Below are positions 1 through 9,599 of a stretch of DNA of 64,000 nt, piece after piece. Under the pieces are notes generated by a model. That model did no database searches, was not told where the DNA came from, and was given only the letters and a program-made list of their open reading frames with translations. The DNA lies in assembly GCA_001455915.2 (NCBI GenBank), contig LNDK02000082.1, positions 1-64,000 of the forward strand, written 5' to 3'. The stretch comes from Samsoniella hepiali. Lineage: Eukaryota; Ascomycota; Sordariomycetes; Hypocreales; Cordycipitaceae. Position 1 is the first letter of the stretch. Every line of letters starts with the position of its first letter. Position numbers and translations under genes: made by a program.

Positions 1-864
1 GACCCTTTACTTAATCTAGTTATAATAGTATACCCTTCTCTTAAAAGTAAGCCCGGCGGATAGTAGTAATGTGTGCAAATGATGCTGGACTGTACTTGGC
101 CTGGACTGCATTCGGTCCACTAGACAGCCGCATGCTGGATCATGAAAAAAAAATTCTGCATGTTTTACGTTTAGTTCGTTTGTTGAGCCATTTCCTGAAT
201 TCTTTTTGCGAGCAATACATGTGTCAAGGTAACCCGAGCATACGACTTGATGCAGAGCCAGAGCCTTGCTTCAAGAACGCCGAGTGCATATGCAGGACAG
301 GTCGGCCTGGCCCAAAGAGGCAACACATCCATAAATAAGTCACCGACGAGCATATTAGATATTCTGCTTAACGAAATTATAGATTAACTTACTATGGATA
401 GTTCTACTTACATGCCTAATGTGGCTAACCTAAGCGCAATTCCAACTCGCAGCGCTCCATTTCACCCAAAGCAGGTAAGGCCCGCTGCAAGTCGTTTATT
501 GGAAATGTCTGTGGCTTACCTCGAAAAAAGGAGCAAAACAGAAGGAGAGGAAAAAATTGGCCAATTTATCACACCTTCGTTCAACCAAAGCGGCTGTATT
601 ACCTATTTCAGCAGTTTGTTATTACAGTAATTTATTCCAGTAGTTAGACTCGAAAGACCGAGGCCGAGATCAAAGCATGGTAGCAGACTCGCCGGCCTTG
701 TGTGGCTTTTGTCGCCGTCTTCCTGTCTCTCTCCCACCCTCTCCTCTTTACGGACATAAAACAAGACCGTGGCACTATTCTCTGTATTTCCATCGCCTTT
801 CTGACTCTTTAAGTCTTACAGTCTTCTTACTCTATCCTTCCTTTTCCAAGCCTGAGCCTTCATA
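1..864. other. Left-end region without a supported gene
   Basis: Only short frames occur here (a small ATG frame at 394-630 is the best) and none shows a recognisable domain, codon pattern or splice structure. No telomeric repeat is visible at the left edge. The pyrimidine-rich stretch with a short ATAAAA element around 715-765 could be the promoter/leader of the interrupted gene that follows. Confidence 0.5.
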
Positions 865-1662
865 ATGCATTAGAGCAGCGTATTTGCCTGTCTCTTCTTC
901 ACCACGGCCTTTTGCAATGTGGACTCTAGGCCAGCGACAGTCATAGCTCTGTACCTAACGCGCAAATTCGGGATAGATGCCGGACTCTCCCAGGTGCTAA
1001 GCGCGCCCGGCTGCCCGGCTCCGTGCGAATTCAAAGACTTGATCCAATACGTGTCGCCTCGAAATCCCAAGAAAGCAAAGCCCAAGTACGGTGTGCTCGA
1101 TTAGTCCAAGCTAACGGATGCTGCGCTTGCCGACATAAAAAGCGCGGTTGGCGCTCTGCAAGCCATCAAATATACTGGAAACACCTTAGACGAACGCCTT
1201 TTTGGCACCCCGAAGGGTGAGGAACAACATTACAGAGACCTCACACAGCGAGTCAAGACCAGCATCAGCCTCACCCAGGCGATACTCCAAGGCAAGGGCA
1301 AGGACCCGAAAGGAGGCTCGTTCGGCTTGCTGATGGACTATTGGCAGGCTGTCGCGGATTTGCGTCGCCAAAATAGCGCCAAGTTCATGGTCACAAAGCT
1401 TGAAAAAGACTTCGAAGACAAATTCAAGCGTTCTCTCAAGGCGGCGCGGGGAAGCACCATCTCACATTCGCCAGTCGTTTCCTACGAACCACTCGACGTG
1501 CCGGGCACAATTCGGGTGGCCACGAATATGGAGGGTCTAGATGCCACAGAGGTAGAAAGTTTTATAAACGACTTTGTTAAGAATTATAACAACGACACGC
1601 ACGGTATGAGTCATGCGAACGCCGTTGAGGATACGCAGAACATGGTCAACTGCTATAGATGA
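865..1662 (+). pseudogene. Secreted protein of unknown function, interrupted by two in-frame TAG codons
   Basis: From the ATG at 865 the frame runs 266 codons to TGA 1660-1662, broken only by TAG at 871-873 (codon 3) and TAG at 1102-1104 (codon 80). Codons 4-20 encode a hydrophobic segment rich in Phe, Ala, Cys and Leu that looks like a secretion signal. The rest is a soluble, Lys-rich, alpha-helical-looking protein with no family I recognise. Both stops are TAG, explainable as CAG or TGG changed by C:G to T:A mutation, the RIP signature, or as UAG sites needing mRNA editing. There is no frameshift and the reading frame beyond each stop stays open, so loss is recent or only apparent. The 3' part (1327-1662) is the longest uninterrupted piece. 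I infer an accessory secreted protein; function unknown. Confidence 0.6.
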
Positions 1663-1954
1663 GCTGTGACAAACAGTCGGCGGAGCAACGAGAAAAAGAA
1701 ACCAAAAAGGGTGCTACGCTATGACAATGCATAGGCAAAGGAATTTGTAATTTAACTACGACAAGGCAACGAGGACTTGACTTCATATCTACAGTATCGT
1801 TTTGCGCTTTTTGAGCAGTCGAAGCTGATGTTGACGCATTGATATGAATCCATGGGTGACGATTGAGCTGTTTAGGTTTTCTTGCCTAGGCACCTATGGC
1901 GAGTAGGTATAGGTAGCTATCCGGTCTCCTTTGGCAAACATATTTGTAAGCTAT

Positions 1955-3091
1955 CTATGTGGATTCATATTTGTTTCTAGGCTTTAATCTTAATTCACAG
2001 TCTTTCGTGCAATACGTGAACCAGATCTTGGGCCTTAACTTTGGCAGCATTTGCGTCTCTTCAACGACCCAAGGATGATGCGCATTAAACGAGCTCGTAT
2101 CTCGTAGCATTATCCACCTGCTATCACCATCCTCGAAATGCTTGTTAAAGACCTGCATCGGATTATCGTAAATGCTGCTCTGAGGATTATGTCGCTTCTC
2201 AAACAGCCATTTAATCACCAAGAGCTTCCAGGTTACCTTGGCAAGCCACTTTGCCACTTGGCCTGGAAACTCTAGTGATTGAATCGCATTGAGTTTTTCA
2301 ATGAGCGCCACTCGTTTATTATTATCAGGGTTCTTATCGAATAGCGCACGATACTTGGCGAGCGTGGCCGTGTCATCATAGTCTACCAGTTGAGAAGGCT
2401 CATCCGCGATACGGCCAAAAAGCTGCGATGTAAGTAAATCTGCTCTTGTGGCGTGAATGTAGACCGTCTCCATGACGACATCAACGTCCATAGGGTCGCT
2501 TAGATCTGGCACTTCTGCGTCTGGCTCGTCTTCCTTCCAAGCGTTGCTAAGTAGCAACGCAATCGAGTTTTGCTCCTTTTTGCTAACAAGCGGCGAGTAG
2601 TCGCTCCTAGGCGCCGACGGACTGGCGTAAAATTCGTAAAACAACTCGGCGATCAAACAGACTGGTGCGCCTGGATGATACCATCTCTGGTCGGAAAGGA
2701 AAAGGTCCAGCATATCCTCGCTATGACCGGCCGCGATCGAATCACCTTCGGTCCATGCAAACAAGAGCGTATCGAGCTTTCGCTGAACCCATACGTGCCG
2801 GAGGGAACCAGTATCATTCCTCTCGACGCTGCCCCAGCGAAACGCGACTTGGCGAGCTTCGCGACACACAGCCGCAATACAGGGTGGCGCTTTCGCCCGG
2901 CGAACCACTAGGCTAGAGTCGACCCAGCACTGCTGCTCAATGCCGTCCGGAATACCGTAATCGAGGAGCCAGAGGATGTTGTCGAGGGGCACGACGCGAC
3001 ATGGTAAGCAGAAAAACCAGATACGATCTCGTAACTCGGCAGGGAGACGATTGAAAGGATGGAAGGTTGTCGCGGGCGACTTTTCAGCCAT
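1955..3091 (-). CDS. 2EXR domain-containing protein
   Basis: A single-exon frame of 378 aa beginning with ATG at 3091. Residues about 11-45 contain the 2EXR signature: Phe-x-x-Phe-x-x-Leu-Pro-Ala-Glu-Leu-Arg-x-x-Ile-Trp, followed by Leu-Pro-x-Arg-Val-Val. This F-box-like motif opens hundreds of Pezizomycotina proteins of unknown function. The remainder is a mixed helical protein with several Trp residues and no catalytic motif I recognise. It lies between two interrupted secreted-protein genes but is itself intact. By analogy with F-box-like proteins it may mediate protein interaction; that is inference. Paralogues are usually numerous and lineage-specific in this family. Confidence 0.85.
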   Translation of the reverse strand: MAEKSPATTFHPFNRLPAELRDRIWFFCLPCRVVPLDNILWLLDYGIPDGIEQQCWVDSSLVVRRAKAPPCIAAVCREARQVAFRWGSVERNDTGSLRHVWVQRKLDTLLFAWTEGDSIAAGHSEDMLDLFLSDQRWYHPGAPVCLIAELFYEFYASPSAPRSDYSPLVSKKEQNSIALLLSNAWKEDEPDAEVPDLSDPMDVDVVMETVYIHATRADLLTSQLFGRIADEPSQLVDYDDTATLAKYRALFDKNPDNNKRVALIEKLNAIQSLEFPGQVAKWLAKVTWKLLVIKWLFEKRHNPQSSIYDNPMQVFNKHFEDGDSRWIMLRDTSSFNAHHPWVVEETQMLPKLRPKIWFTYCTKDCELRLKPRNKYEST

Positions 3092-3829
3092 AGTTGGTAG
3101 GTGGCCGAGGAGACGCTAGCCCGTTTGTGTGTTGATGATTGGTTGGTGGAGCAGAATTAAGAGACGTGGATGCAAAAGCTGGATATGTGAGGTGACGCTG
3201 ATAAAGTTGCTCACCACCACTAAGAAAAAGATCTTTAGTAAGAAGTGATTAGTTAGAGCACATAGCAAGTAATGATTAAGAGATACTTGTCAATTGATAA
3301 AGGGTCTGGCTATAGAATAAAATGACAAATTATTAAAATCTTTATTAGCATGGATAGGTTCGGTGAGTAGCTAGCAGGCGAAAATACAGTGGGCACGCCC
3401 AGAGTGGACACACAAAACTGAACGAACACACCAAAAAGGCCTCGGAAATGCATAGTATTCATCAAATATGGTTGACTACCTAGTTTATAGAAATGAAAGC
3501 CCAACCAAGTTAGTGCCCAGGAGGAGAATATGTACTCAATTCCGAAAAAGGCAGCTTCCTTACACGCCTCCACCAGCTGCAGCCACACACTAGATTAGGC
3601 CGACGCCAACTTCAATTGTTTCTTCAGGCAATACATCCACGCTCGTCAACGCTACTAGAGCCTTACTGCGGAGCAGTTCACGCCTGCTTGCTTACCTACA
3701 GTAGTGTGAGCAGTCCCAGAAAAGGGTAAAGGGTCACAGCGTTCTCGATTGCGCTAAATCCACTTACGGCTCTATGAGGGTGCAAGACCATTTCTTAGAC
3801 GTTTATCTCGGCCGAGGGTTGCTGCCATG
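3092..3829. other. Intergenic region upstream of the LysM gene
   Basis: No supported gene. A 92-codon minus-strand frame (3310-3588) is hydrophobic but has no recognisable family and no splice or promoter support. The region probably holds the shared upstream sequences of the divergently oriented 2EXR and LysM genes. Confidence 0.5.
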
Positions 3830-3837
3830 TATAAAAG
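3830..3837 (+). promoter_or_regulatory. TATA box of the LysM gene
   Basis: TATAAAAG lies 88 bp before the ATG at 3925, followed by a short leader with CAAG/ACA-rich sequence. The spacing is normal for strongly regulated fungal secreted-protein genes, so the promoter appears intact although the coding frame is interrupted. Confidence 0.6.
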
Positions 3838-3924
3838 TAAACCCATAAGCCGTCTTTACGGTTCCTTGCTCCGCTACAATAGAAGAAGCAATCAGCAAGG
3901 ACGACAGAAAACATCAAGAGAAAC

Positions 3925-5101
3925 ATGATGCAAGCTTATATTGCCGCAGCCGTCTTAGCTCTCTTGCCACTCCTGGTGCACGCCAGTGATGCCCCCATCG
4001 GAAACCAGAATGTCATCTAGGAAAACGTCTCGAGTAAGCCGACTATACCCTCGGATCCTAAGACGATTAGCCCATACAATATATAGTACAATAATAATGG
4101 CACGGTGGATTGCGAATCCGTAATCTTCCAGACGTCGACCAACAGAGCGTCGTTCCGGACATAGGTACGTCTTTCTTTTTCAACTGCTTTGCTTGACGGC
4201 GTATTCGTCGCAATGTTTGCTTGAAGACTGATAGGCCTACCAGAACCCGAGCATCACCAGCAGCTACGGCAACTTTAACAAAGGCCAGTCATACTGCTTG
4301 GACGGCGGCACGGCCACCACGTCGCCCCCGAGCACACCCCCTCCCACCACGACAACGTTGACGCCGCCGTCTACGACGACCACGAGCGCTGGCAACGGTG
4401 TGCAGACGCCACAGCCGACACAGGGCGACATGGTCAGCAACTGCAACAGCTTCCACTACATCTACAAGGGCAACACGTGCGGCCAGATCACGTCCTACCA
4501 CTCCATCACGCAGGAGCAGTTTGCCCGATGGAACCCCAAGGTCGGAATGGACTGCATCGGCCTCATCGCAGACGCCTATGCGTGCGTGGGAGTCATTCAG
4601 GACTCGACTCCCACTCCCACTCCCACCCCTACTCCTACCACTCCGTCCAATGGCGTGCAGACGCCGCAGCCGACGCAGCCAGAGATGGTCCAAAACTGCA
4701 ACAAGTTTCATTTCATCTCCAAAGGCAACACATGCGACCAAATCACCTCGTACAACCACATTTCCCAGGAGCAGTTTGCCCGATGGAACCCCAAGGTCGG
4801 CGCCGACTGCTCGGGTCTGTGGGCAGACACGTATGCCTGCGTCGGTTTGATCAACGATGAGCCTCCAACGCCCACAACCAGCACCTCCCTGCCCAACGGC
4901 ATCCAGACGCCGCAGCCTACACAGCCGGACATGGTCAAGAACTGTAAAAAATTTCATTTCATTTACAAGGGCAACACGTGTGAACAAATCACCTCCTACA
5001 ATCACATTTCGCAGCACGACTTTGCGACGTGGAACCCGCGGATTGGTGACCAGTGTACCGGCCTGTGGGCAAACGCCTACGCGTGTGTTGGCGTTTACTA
5101 A
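3925..5101 (+). pseudogene. Four-LysM secreted chitin-binding protein, interrupted by three in-frame TAG codons
   Basis: Exon 1 (3925-4164) starts with a clear signal peptide (residues 2-20, ending Val-His-Ala). The intron 4165-4243 has a GTACGT donor and CAG acceptor. Exon 2 (4244-5101) ends with TAA. The exons join in phase to give 365 codons, but exon 1 has TAG at 4018, 4084 and 4162. The first LysM domain spans the intron. Three further LysM domains lie at about 4430-4596, 4683-4850 and 4929-5095, joined by Pro/Thr linkers, each with Cys, Gly-Asn-Thr-Cys and a Trp-Asn-Pro motif. The third TAG replaces the Trp of that motif in domain 1. No ATG opens exon 2 before codon 4430, so without exon 1 there is no secretion. 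LysM proteins of fungi bind chitin and can hide hyphae from host immunity. The three downstream domains are very similar in DNA, with an identical stretch of about 35 bp at 4510 and 4766, suggesting recent internal duplication. The gene is either RIP-damaged or translated only after mRNA editing. Confidence 0.8.
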
Positions 5102-5275
5102 GGTGGTTTTGTTCTTGTCAAATTGTTCGTGTTCGAGAGACGAGAGATCTTGAAGCCAGAGATAAAGTAATTAGTCGCTCATCGCCGATTTCGTGTATCA
5201 AAACAGGGGGGGCAGGAATTTCTTCACGGTCAATTCAAGCTCAATGAAACTTTGCATAGTATCGCGGTGATTACA

Positions 5276-5571
5276 ATGAGACTTATACAAGGGTATGCTA
5301 AGGACGACGGACGAATTGGGCTAGACATGCCAGACCGGTGTCCGCTTGGCTTGGACTTTCTCTCTGCACTTGATCAAGTTACGAGCATCGAGGATCTGAA
5401 CAAAGTATGTATACGAGTATCTTGGCTTGAAAGATGTGCTAATTTACGTAGCACCCACTGCTGAAGCAGCATTGGCATAGGGAATGGCTGGCTGGGCTGG
5501 TGTCACTGGTCGTCATTTGGTGCGATCGAGGGTACAAGATTCACCCGAGCAGAGAGGAACGTCGGGTTTAG
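5276..5571 (+). CDS. Possible small two-exon gene, unknown function
   Basis: Exons 5276-5404 and 5452-5571 join in phase through a 47-nt intron with a GTATGT donor, a TGCTAAT branch-like site and a TAG acceptor, giving an 82-aa protein ending in a basic tail. The second exon is rich in Trp, His and Leu. The coherent splice signals are the main evidence; no family is recognised and the short intron is at the lower limit for filamentous fungi. It might be the 3' relic of a larger gene. A further exon around 5626-5692 is possible but its donor would be poor. Confidence 0.3.
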
Positions 5572-5787
5572 ATGCAATCTTATCACTAAAAGTAATTCTT
5601 TGGTCTTTCTTAGCAAAAGAGTCCGTATGGTGTGAGTGAAGATGCCCCTGCCCAAGCGAGATCCACTGCTGGTTCTCGATGCAACGCCTGAGGACGAGAG
5701 GAGGGAAACAACTTTGCAGCCAATAGAATTCAAATTACATCTAGTCTAAAAACCCAATTTCACGATCCGGCGCAGCGCATTGATGCG

Positions 5788-6039
5788 TCATGGCTGATAG
5801 TCAGTGTGCATGATGTCTATATTGCTGCGCCGATTCTGCCACAACAGATCGTTCAGTGCATCGCCTTGGTTACTAGATTTGAACTCATAGGTCTGGCCTT
5901 TTCGGCGTAGCAAAATATACACATCCGCATGATAGTCGCGGTGAGTCAGGAAGCCATTCTTTACGAAAGTACGCCACCTCTTCTTGAAGTTTTCGTTGCT
6001 TCTGTCCCGTTTCTTGGGCTGATCCTGCGTATACGACAT
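5788..6039 (-). CDS. Short MADS-like (SRF-type) DNA-binding domain protein
   Basis: The 83-aa frame starts at ATG 6039. Residues 9-55 carry the MADS pattern: a basic start (Lys-Lys-Arg-Asp-Arg-Ser), Asn-x-Phe-Lys-Lys-Arg-x-x-x-Phe-x-Lys-x-x, then Ala-Asp-Val-Tyr-Ile-Leu-Leu-Arg-Arg-Lys-Gly-Gln. That matches the helix alpha-1 and first beta strand of MADS domains. Full MADS factors of fungi (Mcm1, Rlm1 types) are far longer. Stand-alone mini MADS proteins of this size occur in large, variable sets in Fusarium and related fungi. The usual Cys of the Leu-Cys-Asp-Ala-Asp motif is replaced (His-Ala-Asp), and the second half of the domain is short. It may bind DNA as a dimer or act as a dominant partner; that is inference. 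Confidence 0.6.
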   Translation of the reverse strand: MSYTQDQPKKRDRSNENFKKRWRTFVKNGFLTHRDYHADVYILLRRKGQTYEFKSSNQGDALNDLLWQNRRSNIDIMHTDYQP

Positions 6040-6509
6040 GTTCGATCCTACTCCCTGCTACAGAATGATGTTTTGGCTTCTTTATATAGACGATGGACGG
6101 AGTTATGGTGCCATTACCAGTGGAATGGTTTTGCGTATAAAACCATGCCTCTACAAGCAGCAGCCCGCCTGTCATCAACTGCCTTGGTTTATTTCTGCAA
6201 AGACTTGCTGCATATCGTGCTCGTGCCGTAAAATGGTTCCTCCACTTCGGCGGCGACGATTGAATACCCTGTTTGCTATACTTGTCGAAACGATGTCTTG
6301 CTCTTGGCATTGCTTTGCATCTGGCGATGATACGCCTAAATATCCTAGCAGCCAGTCCCCAGCGGGACACTTGCGCTAATAATCTGTACCATTAGGCCCA
6401 ATTGTAGAGCAGTGTTGAACGGGGCCACAAACGCATGGTAAGTGCTGCCTACTTGGAAACCCCCGCCCGATGCGACGCCCAGGGCTCAAGCTACGTAGCA
6501 GGCGTTTTA
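6040..6509. other. Intergenic, no supported gene
   Basis: Frames on both strands in this stretch overlap the MADS-like gene leader and lack family similarity or splice structure. Nothing else is supported. Confidence 0.5.
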
Positions 6510-6510
6510 G

Positions 6511-6684
6511 CCACGACACGACTTTCGGCCACGACATGACTTTCGGCCACGACACGACTTTGGGTTACAGCACGACTTTTAGCCACAACACGACTTCAGA
6601 CCACGACCTCACTTTTGGCCACAGCACGACTTCCGGCCATAACATGAGCCACAGCACAGTTTTTGGCCACAGCCCGACACCAGG
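6511..6684 (+). repeat. 18-bp minisatellite encoding a His/Thr/Phe-rich hexapeptide
   Basis: About nine imperfect copies of an 18-bp unit (consensus GGCCACGACACGACTTTC) lie head to tail. In one plus frame (6470-6808, ATG start, 112 codons) they read as a degenerate Gly-His-Asp-Thr-Thr-Phe hexapeptide. Because the unit is a multiple of three, the frame stays open automatically, so the frame is not strong evidence of a gene. Copies differ mostly by single substitutions, including C/T changes. Confidence 0.8.
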
Positions 6685-7619
6685 AAACGCGGCGCGAAAG
6701 ACACCGGCGGATCATGGGCAACAAGGGACAATTGAACAAGTAGGGGAGACTGGCGAGTGGTGGGCACGGGGTTCACTTCAGCAATATGGGCTTATGAGCC
6801 CAGGCTAGATAGTTGTCTAAGCGACAAAACCTACGCTACGGAGACTAGGCTGTGCCGCCCGGCCATAGCAAATCCTTGTCTCGCGTAAGCTCCCCCAAGC
6901 CTGCGAGTGATGGCAGCGGCTCGGGCTAGGGTTCTGCTGTATCGCTGCCAGGCAGCCTACCTTTGCCCTGTGAAAGTGTGGTGTGGCCTATAGGGGGCTG
7001 GCCCTGTGGGGGATCATGATTTCTCGCCGATCCACGCCGCACCAGTTCTTGACCACTACCGCGAAATGGCCTGGAAAAGTACAGGACGCACCCAGCGAAA
7101 TTAGAAATTAGTTCTTCACCTAACTTGATGAGCAGCCGACGAGCGAAAGAGACTGGCTCTCGAAAATGGGTGGGCTGAACTGTTCGCGAAAGGCGGCCAG
7201 AAGATCCTCCATTTCCTCGTTAAAACCGACGAGCAAAAAAGCCGCTGACGCTTTGTCTCTACTACCCCACTGCCCAGTAACTAACTTAACTAACGTAATA
7301 TTATCGTGCAGAGACGTTGCGGCCTGATTTACTCAAGTCAATGAGTCCGGTATCCTCTCGTTGACAAATCTCCCGGCTGTCGCAATTCTGGTTTGGCAGC
7401 ACTTTCAAATGCCGCGCCAAACTCAGGACACACGCCTGAGCAACAGGTCCCCAGGTACGTACCGCCGACACTGTGCCCATTCTGCCGCCAGGCTCTCGTA
7501 AATCATGTCAAGCTTCAAAATGGCCATTTCTAGATGTTCAGACCATTGTAAAAGTTGCGTCTCACAGGCGCCCACAGTATGGATATTTTTTCCTTTCACA
7601 CCACCTAGTTGCTGTCGAA
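6685..7619. other. Intergenic, no supported gene
   Basis: No domain, RNA gene or repeat family was recognised. Short frames such as 7423-7635 on the minus strand overlap the leader of the next gene. Confidence 0.5.
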
Positions 7620-8810
7620 ATGTCTGACTCGCCAAGTATCGGCATCACGCCATCGCCTTCTCTGCCCAACATTGCTGACGGCAGCTCTGTGCATCGCTGC
7701 AGTATCAAAGAGGTCTGTCTTGCACCCCCGCCGTATGCGCTACACCACTATTCACATTTGCAGGCTGTCCAGGCCGTTATGTATGGTATACGCCATAACC
7801 AAGCAGAGGTGGCGGCATGTGTTGCCGCGAACCCTGACTTTGTGCCACTGATTCACAGCGTTCTTCCAACTGCAGCAGAACCCGGCAACCCCACACCATC
7901 AGCACAACCCGCGGAAGATGCTATTGATGAGTCCAGCAGCAGCGACGAGCCCCCTAACGTTGGTTCCGAAAAACCACCAGCGACAAGCAAAAAGCCCGAC
8001 AACGCCTATAAACGCGCTATAGCCGTGGCAAATCAACTTCCCCTGGAGTTAGGCTCTGTGAATATCTTGACCGAATTACAGTATGATTTGCAGCGTGAAA
8101 GGGCCCGAGCCGATCATGATGCACAGTAGCGACAGCGTGCAAAGCTAGAACTGCGGTCGTAGAGCAAAGAGGAGGCTGGCAATCCTTCCAAGAATTTAGT
8201 AGACGATTACCACAACCTACAACCTAGCCCACGTTTCGAGACGGCCGCTAAAAGGTACTAGTGTATAATAATCGCATAACGCTATCGTGCTGCTAAGCAC
8301 AGCAAAGAAAAGCACATATGTTTAGTCACCGAAAGTTTTGCTAGAAAGTATTTACCGGATAAGGTAAAGTAGGGCCTGTCGAGAAGGAAATTGCAGGATA
8401 AATGGAAAACCATCATACACTAACAGATTTTCTGGGAGCAGCTGGCGACCTATTGTAGGGGTGCTAGCGTGCTACTCCTGCTATCCGCAGAATTCCAGAA
8501 TGAGCAGTGGGTTTACCTCTCTAAGGATAACCAGACAGGCTAACGTATATAGCGCATGACAACTAAAAATCGAGGATAGGGCTATACTATTCACAAGTAT
8601 CGCAATAAGACATCTAAACTTAAAACATAATATCACAGCCCTCACGGAAATGTTAATATACTTTTTCTATAATAAAACCCTGCCAGAGTGGAAGATACCT
8701 TTAGAGAATTTGCCTAAAGCAGATATCACCATAAAAGGACTGCGGGAACTGCTCGATTGTATTAATATCACTTCCTAGATTACAGTCGATGGTAGAAACA
8801 CAGTAACGCT
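7620..8810 (+). pseudogene. Decayed gene of unknown function with TAG/TAA-only interruptions
   Basis: ATG 7620 opens an acidic, Ser/Pro-rich protein. A 51-nt in-phase intron at 7713-7763 (GTCTGT donor, TTGCAG acceptor) is likely, though retention also keeps the frame. The frame runs to TAG 8127-8129. Beyond it the same frame shows protein-like sequence (for example an aromatic/Leu-rich stretch around 8430-8510) interrupted repeatedly: TAG 8160, TAG 8259, TAA 8277 and more. All the in-frame stops I traced to about 8800 are TAG or TAA, never TGA, as expected if CAG, CAA or TGG codons were hit by C:G to T:A change. The 5' part alone could still encode about 150-170 aa, including a helical basic-acidic end. 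No family is recognised. Confidence 0.5.
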
Positions 8811-8819
8811 TCCTACCCA

Positions 8820-9599
8820 GTGAACGAGCACCGTATCTATAGCCAGCATATACCTCACCACATTCCCATAAAAAAAGAACAGCCCTTCGCCGTATCTGGC
8901 CGCCAGCGCAGCCAAGACAAGTGCCGTATCAGCACGTTCGAGGGGGAACAGCAGCGGCCAGCCAGTACCGTTCCAGATTGCTCAGGGCAAACGAGGAACT
9001 GGCAAGCCGGGCCCACGTCTTTGCCGCTCTATCTACTCAGAGCCGAAGGAATGCGAATCATCGAGCTTGGGCCCAGTAGTATACAGGCGCAATCCAGCTC
9101 CATATGAGTTCAAAGTTTCGCGCTGTCTTGGACGGAGATGACACTCGTAAAGGTGGCAAGTTGGATGCGAATGCTCTTCGACCAATATGTATATCAGCAG
9201 CTCATCATTAAGCCCCAGCTCGTTTACATCCTTCTTATCAACTTGTCAACTTATCCACCTGCCCAATCGTCCAATAGTCGATTTGTCCATTGTCCACTAG
9301 CCTACTCGTCCACAAGTCCACAAGTCCAACGGCCCTCTAGCTCCCCATGTCTCACTAGCGCGCGGCGTTTCGGCACCGTGGCACTTCGACCCCAGGAGCT
9401 ATTGCGAATATTTCTCACCAAAACACAGCCTTGTTAGCGGATCATGCTGCGTTGTGGATCTCGACGTTGGCGGCTTCAATCATATCATAGTAACATACTT
9501 CTCGAAGCTAGGTCAACCTTAGTCCTCTAAGAGCAAAGTCACCTAGTAGACTAGTAAGGATACCGAGCTAGCCACGTATAGCGTAGGTGGCGGCCCGTA
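8820..9599. other. Degraded sequence and low-complexity TCCA-rich stretch
   Basis: Frames at 8820-9107 and 9138-9437 continue the decayed appearance and have no recognised family. Around 9235-9335 the sequence is a degenerate repeat of GTCCACAA/GTCCA-like units. No intact gene is supported. Confidence 0.45.

Noticed and set aside
1..338. Possible chromosome end
   Set aside because: No TTAGGG/CCCTAA arrays are present.
3925..4243. Skipping all LysM stops by an alternative intron from 4012 to 4243
   Set aside because: GTCATC at 4012 would keep frame but is a poor donor, and it would remove the first LysM half; the GTACGT donor at 4165 is far better.
4289..5017. Minus-strand 242-codon frame over the LysM array
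   Set aside because: Repetition reflects the LysM repeats on the other strand.
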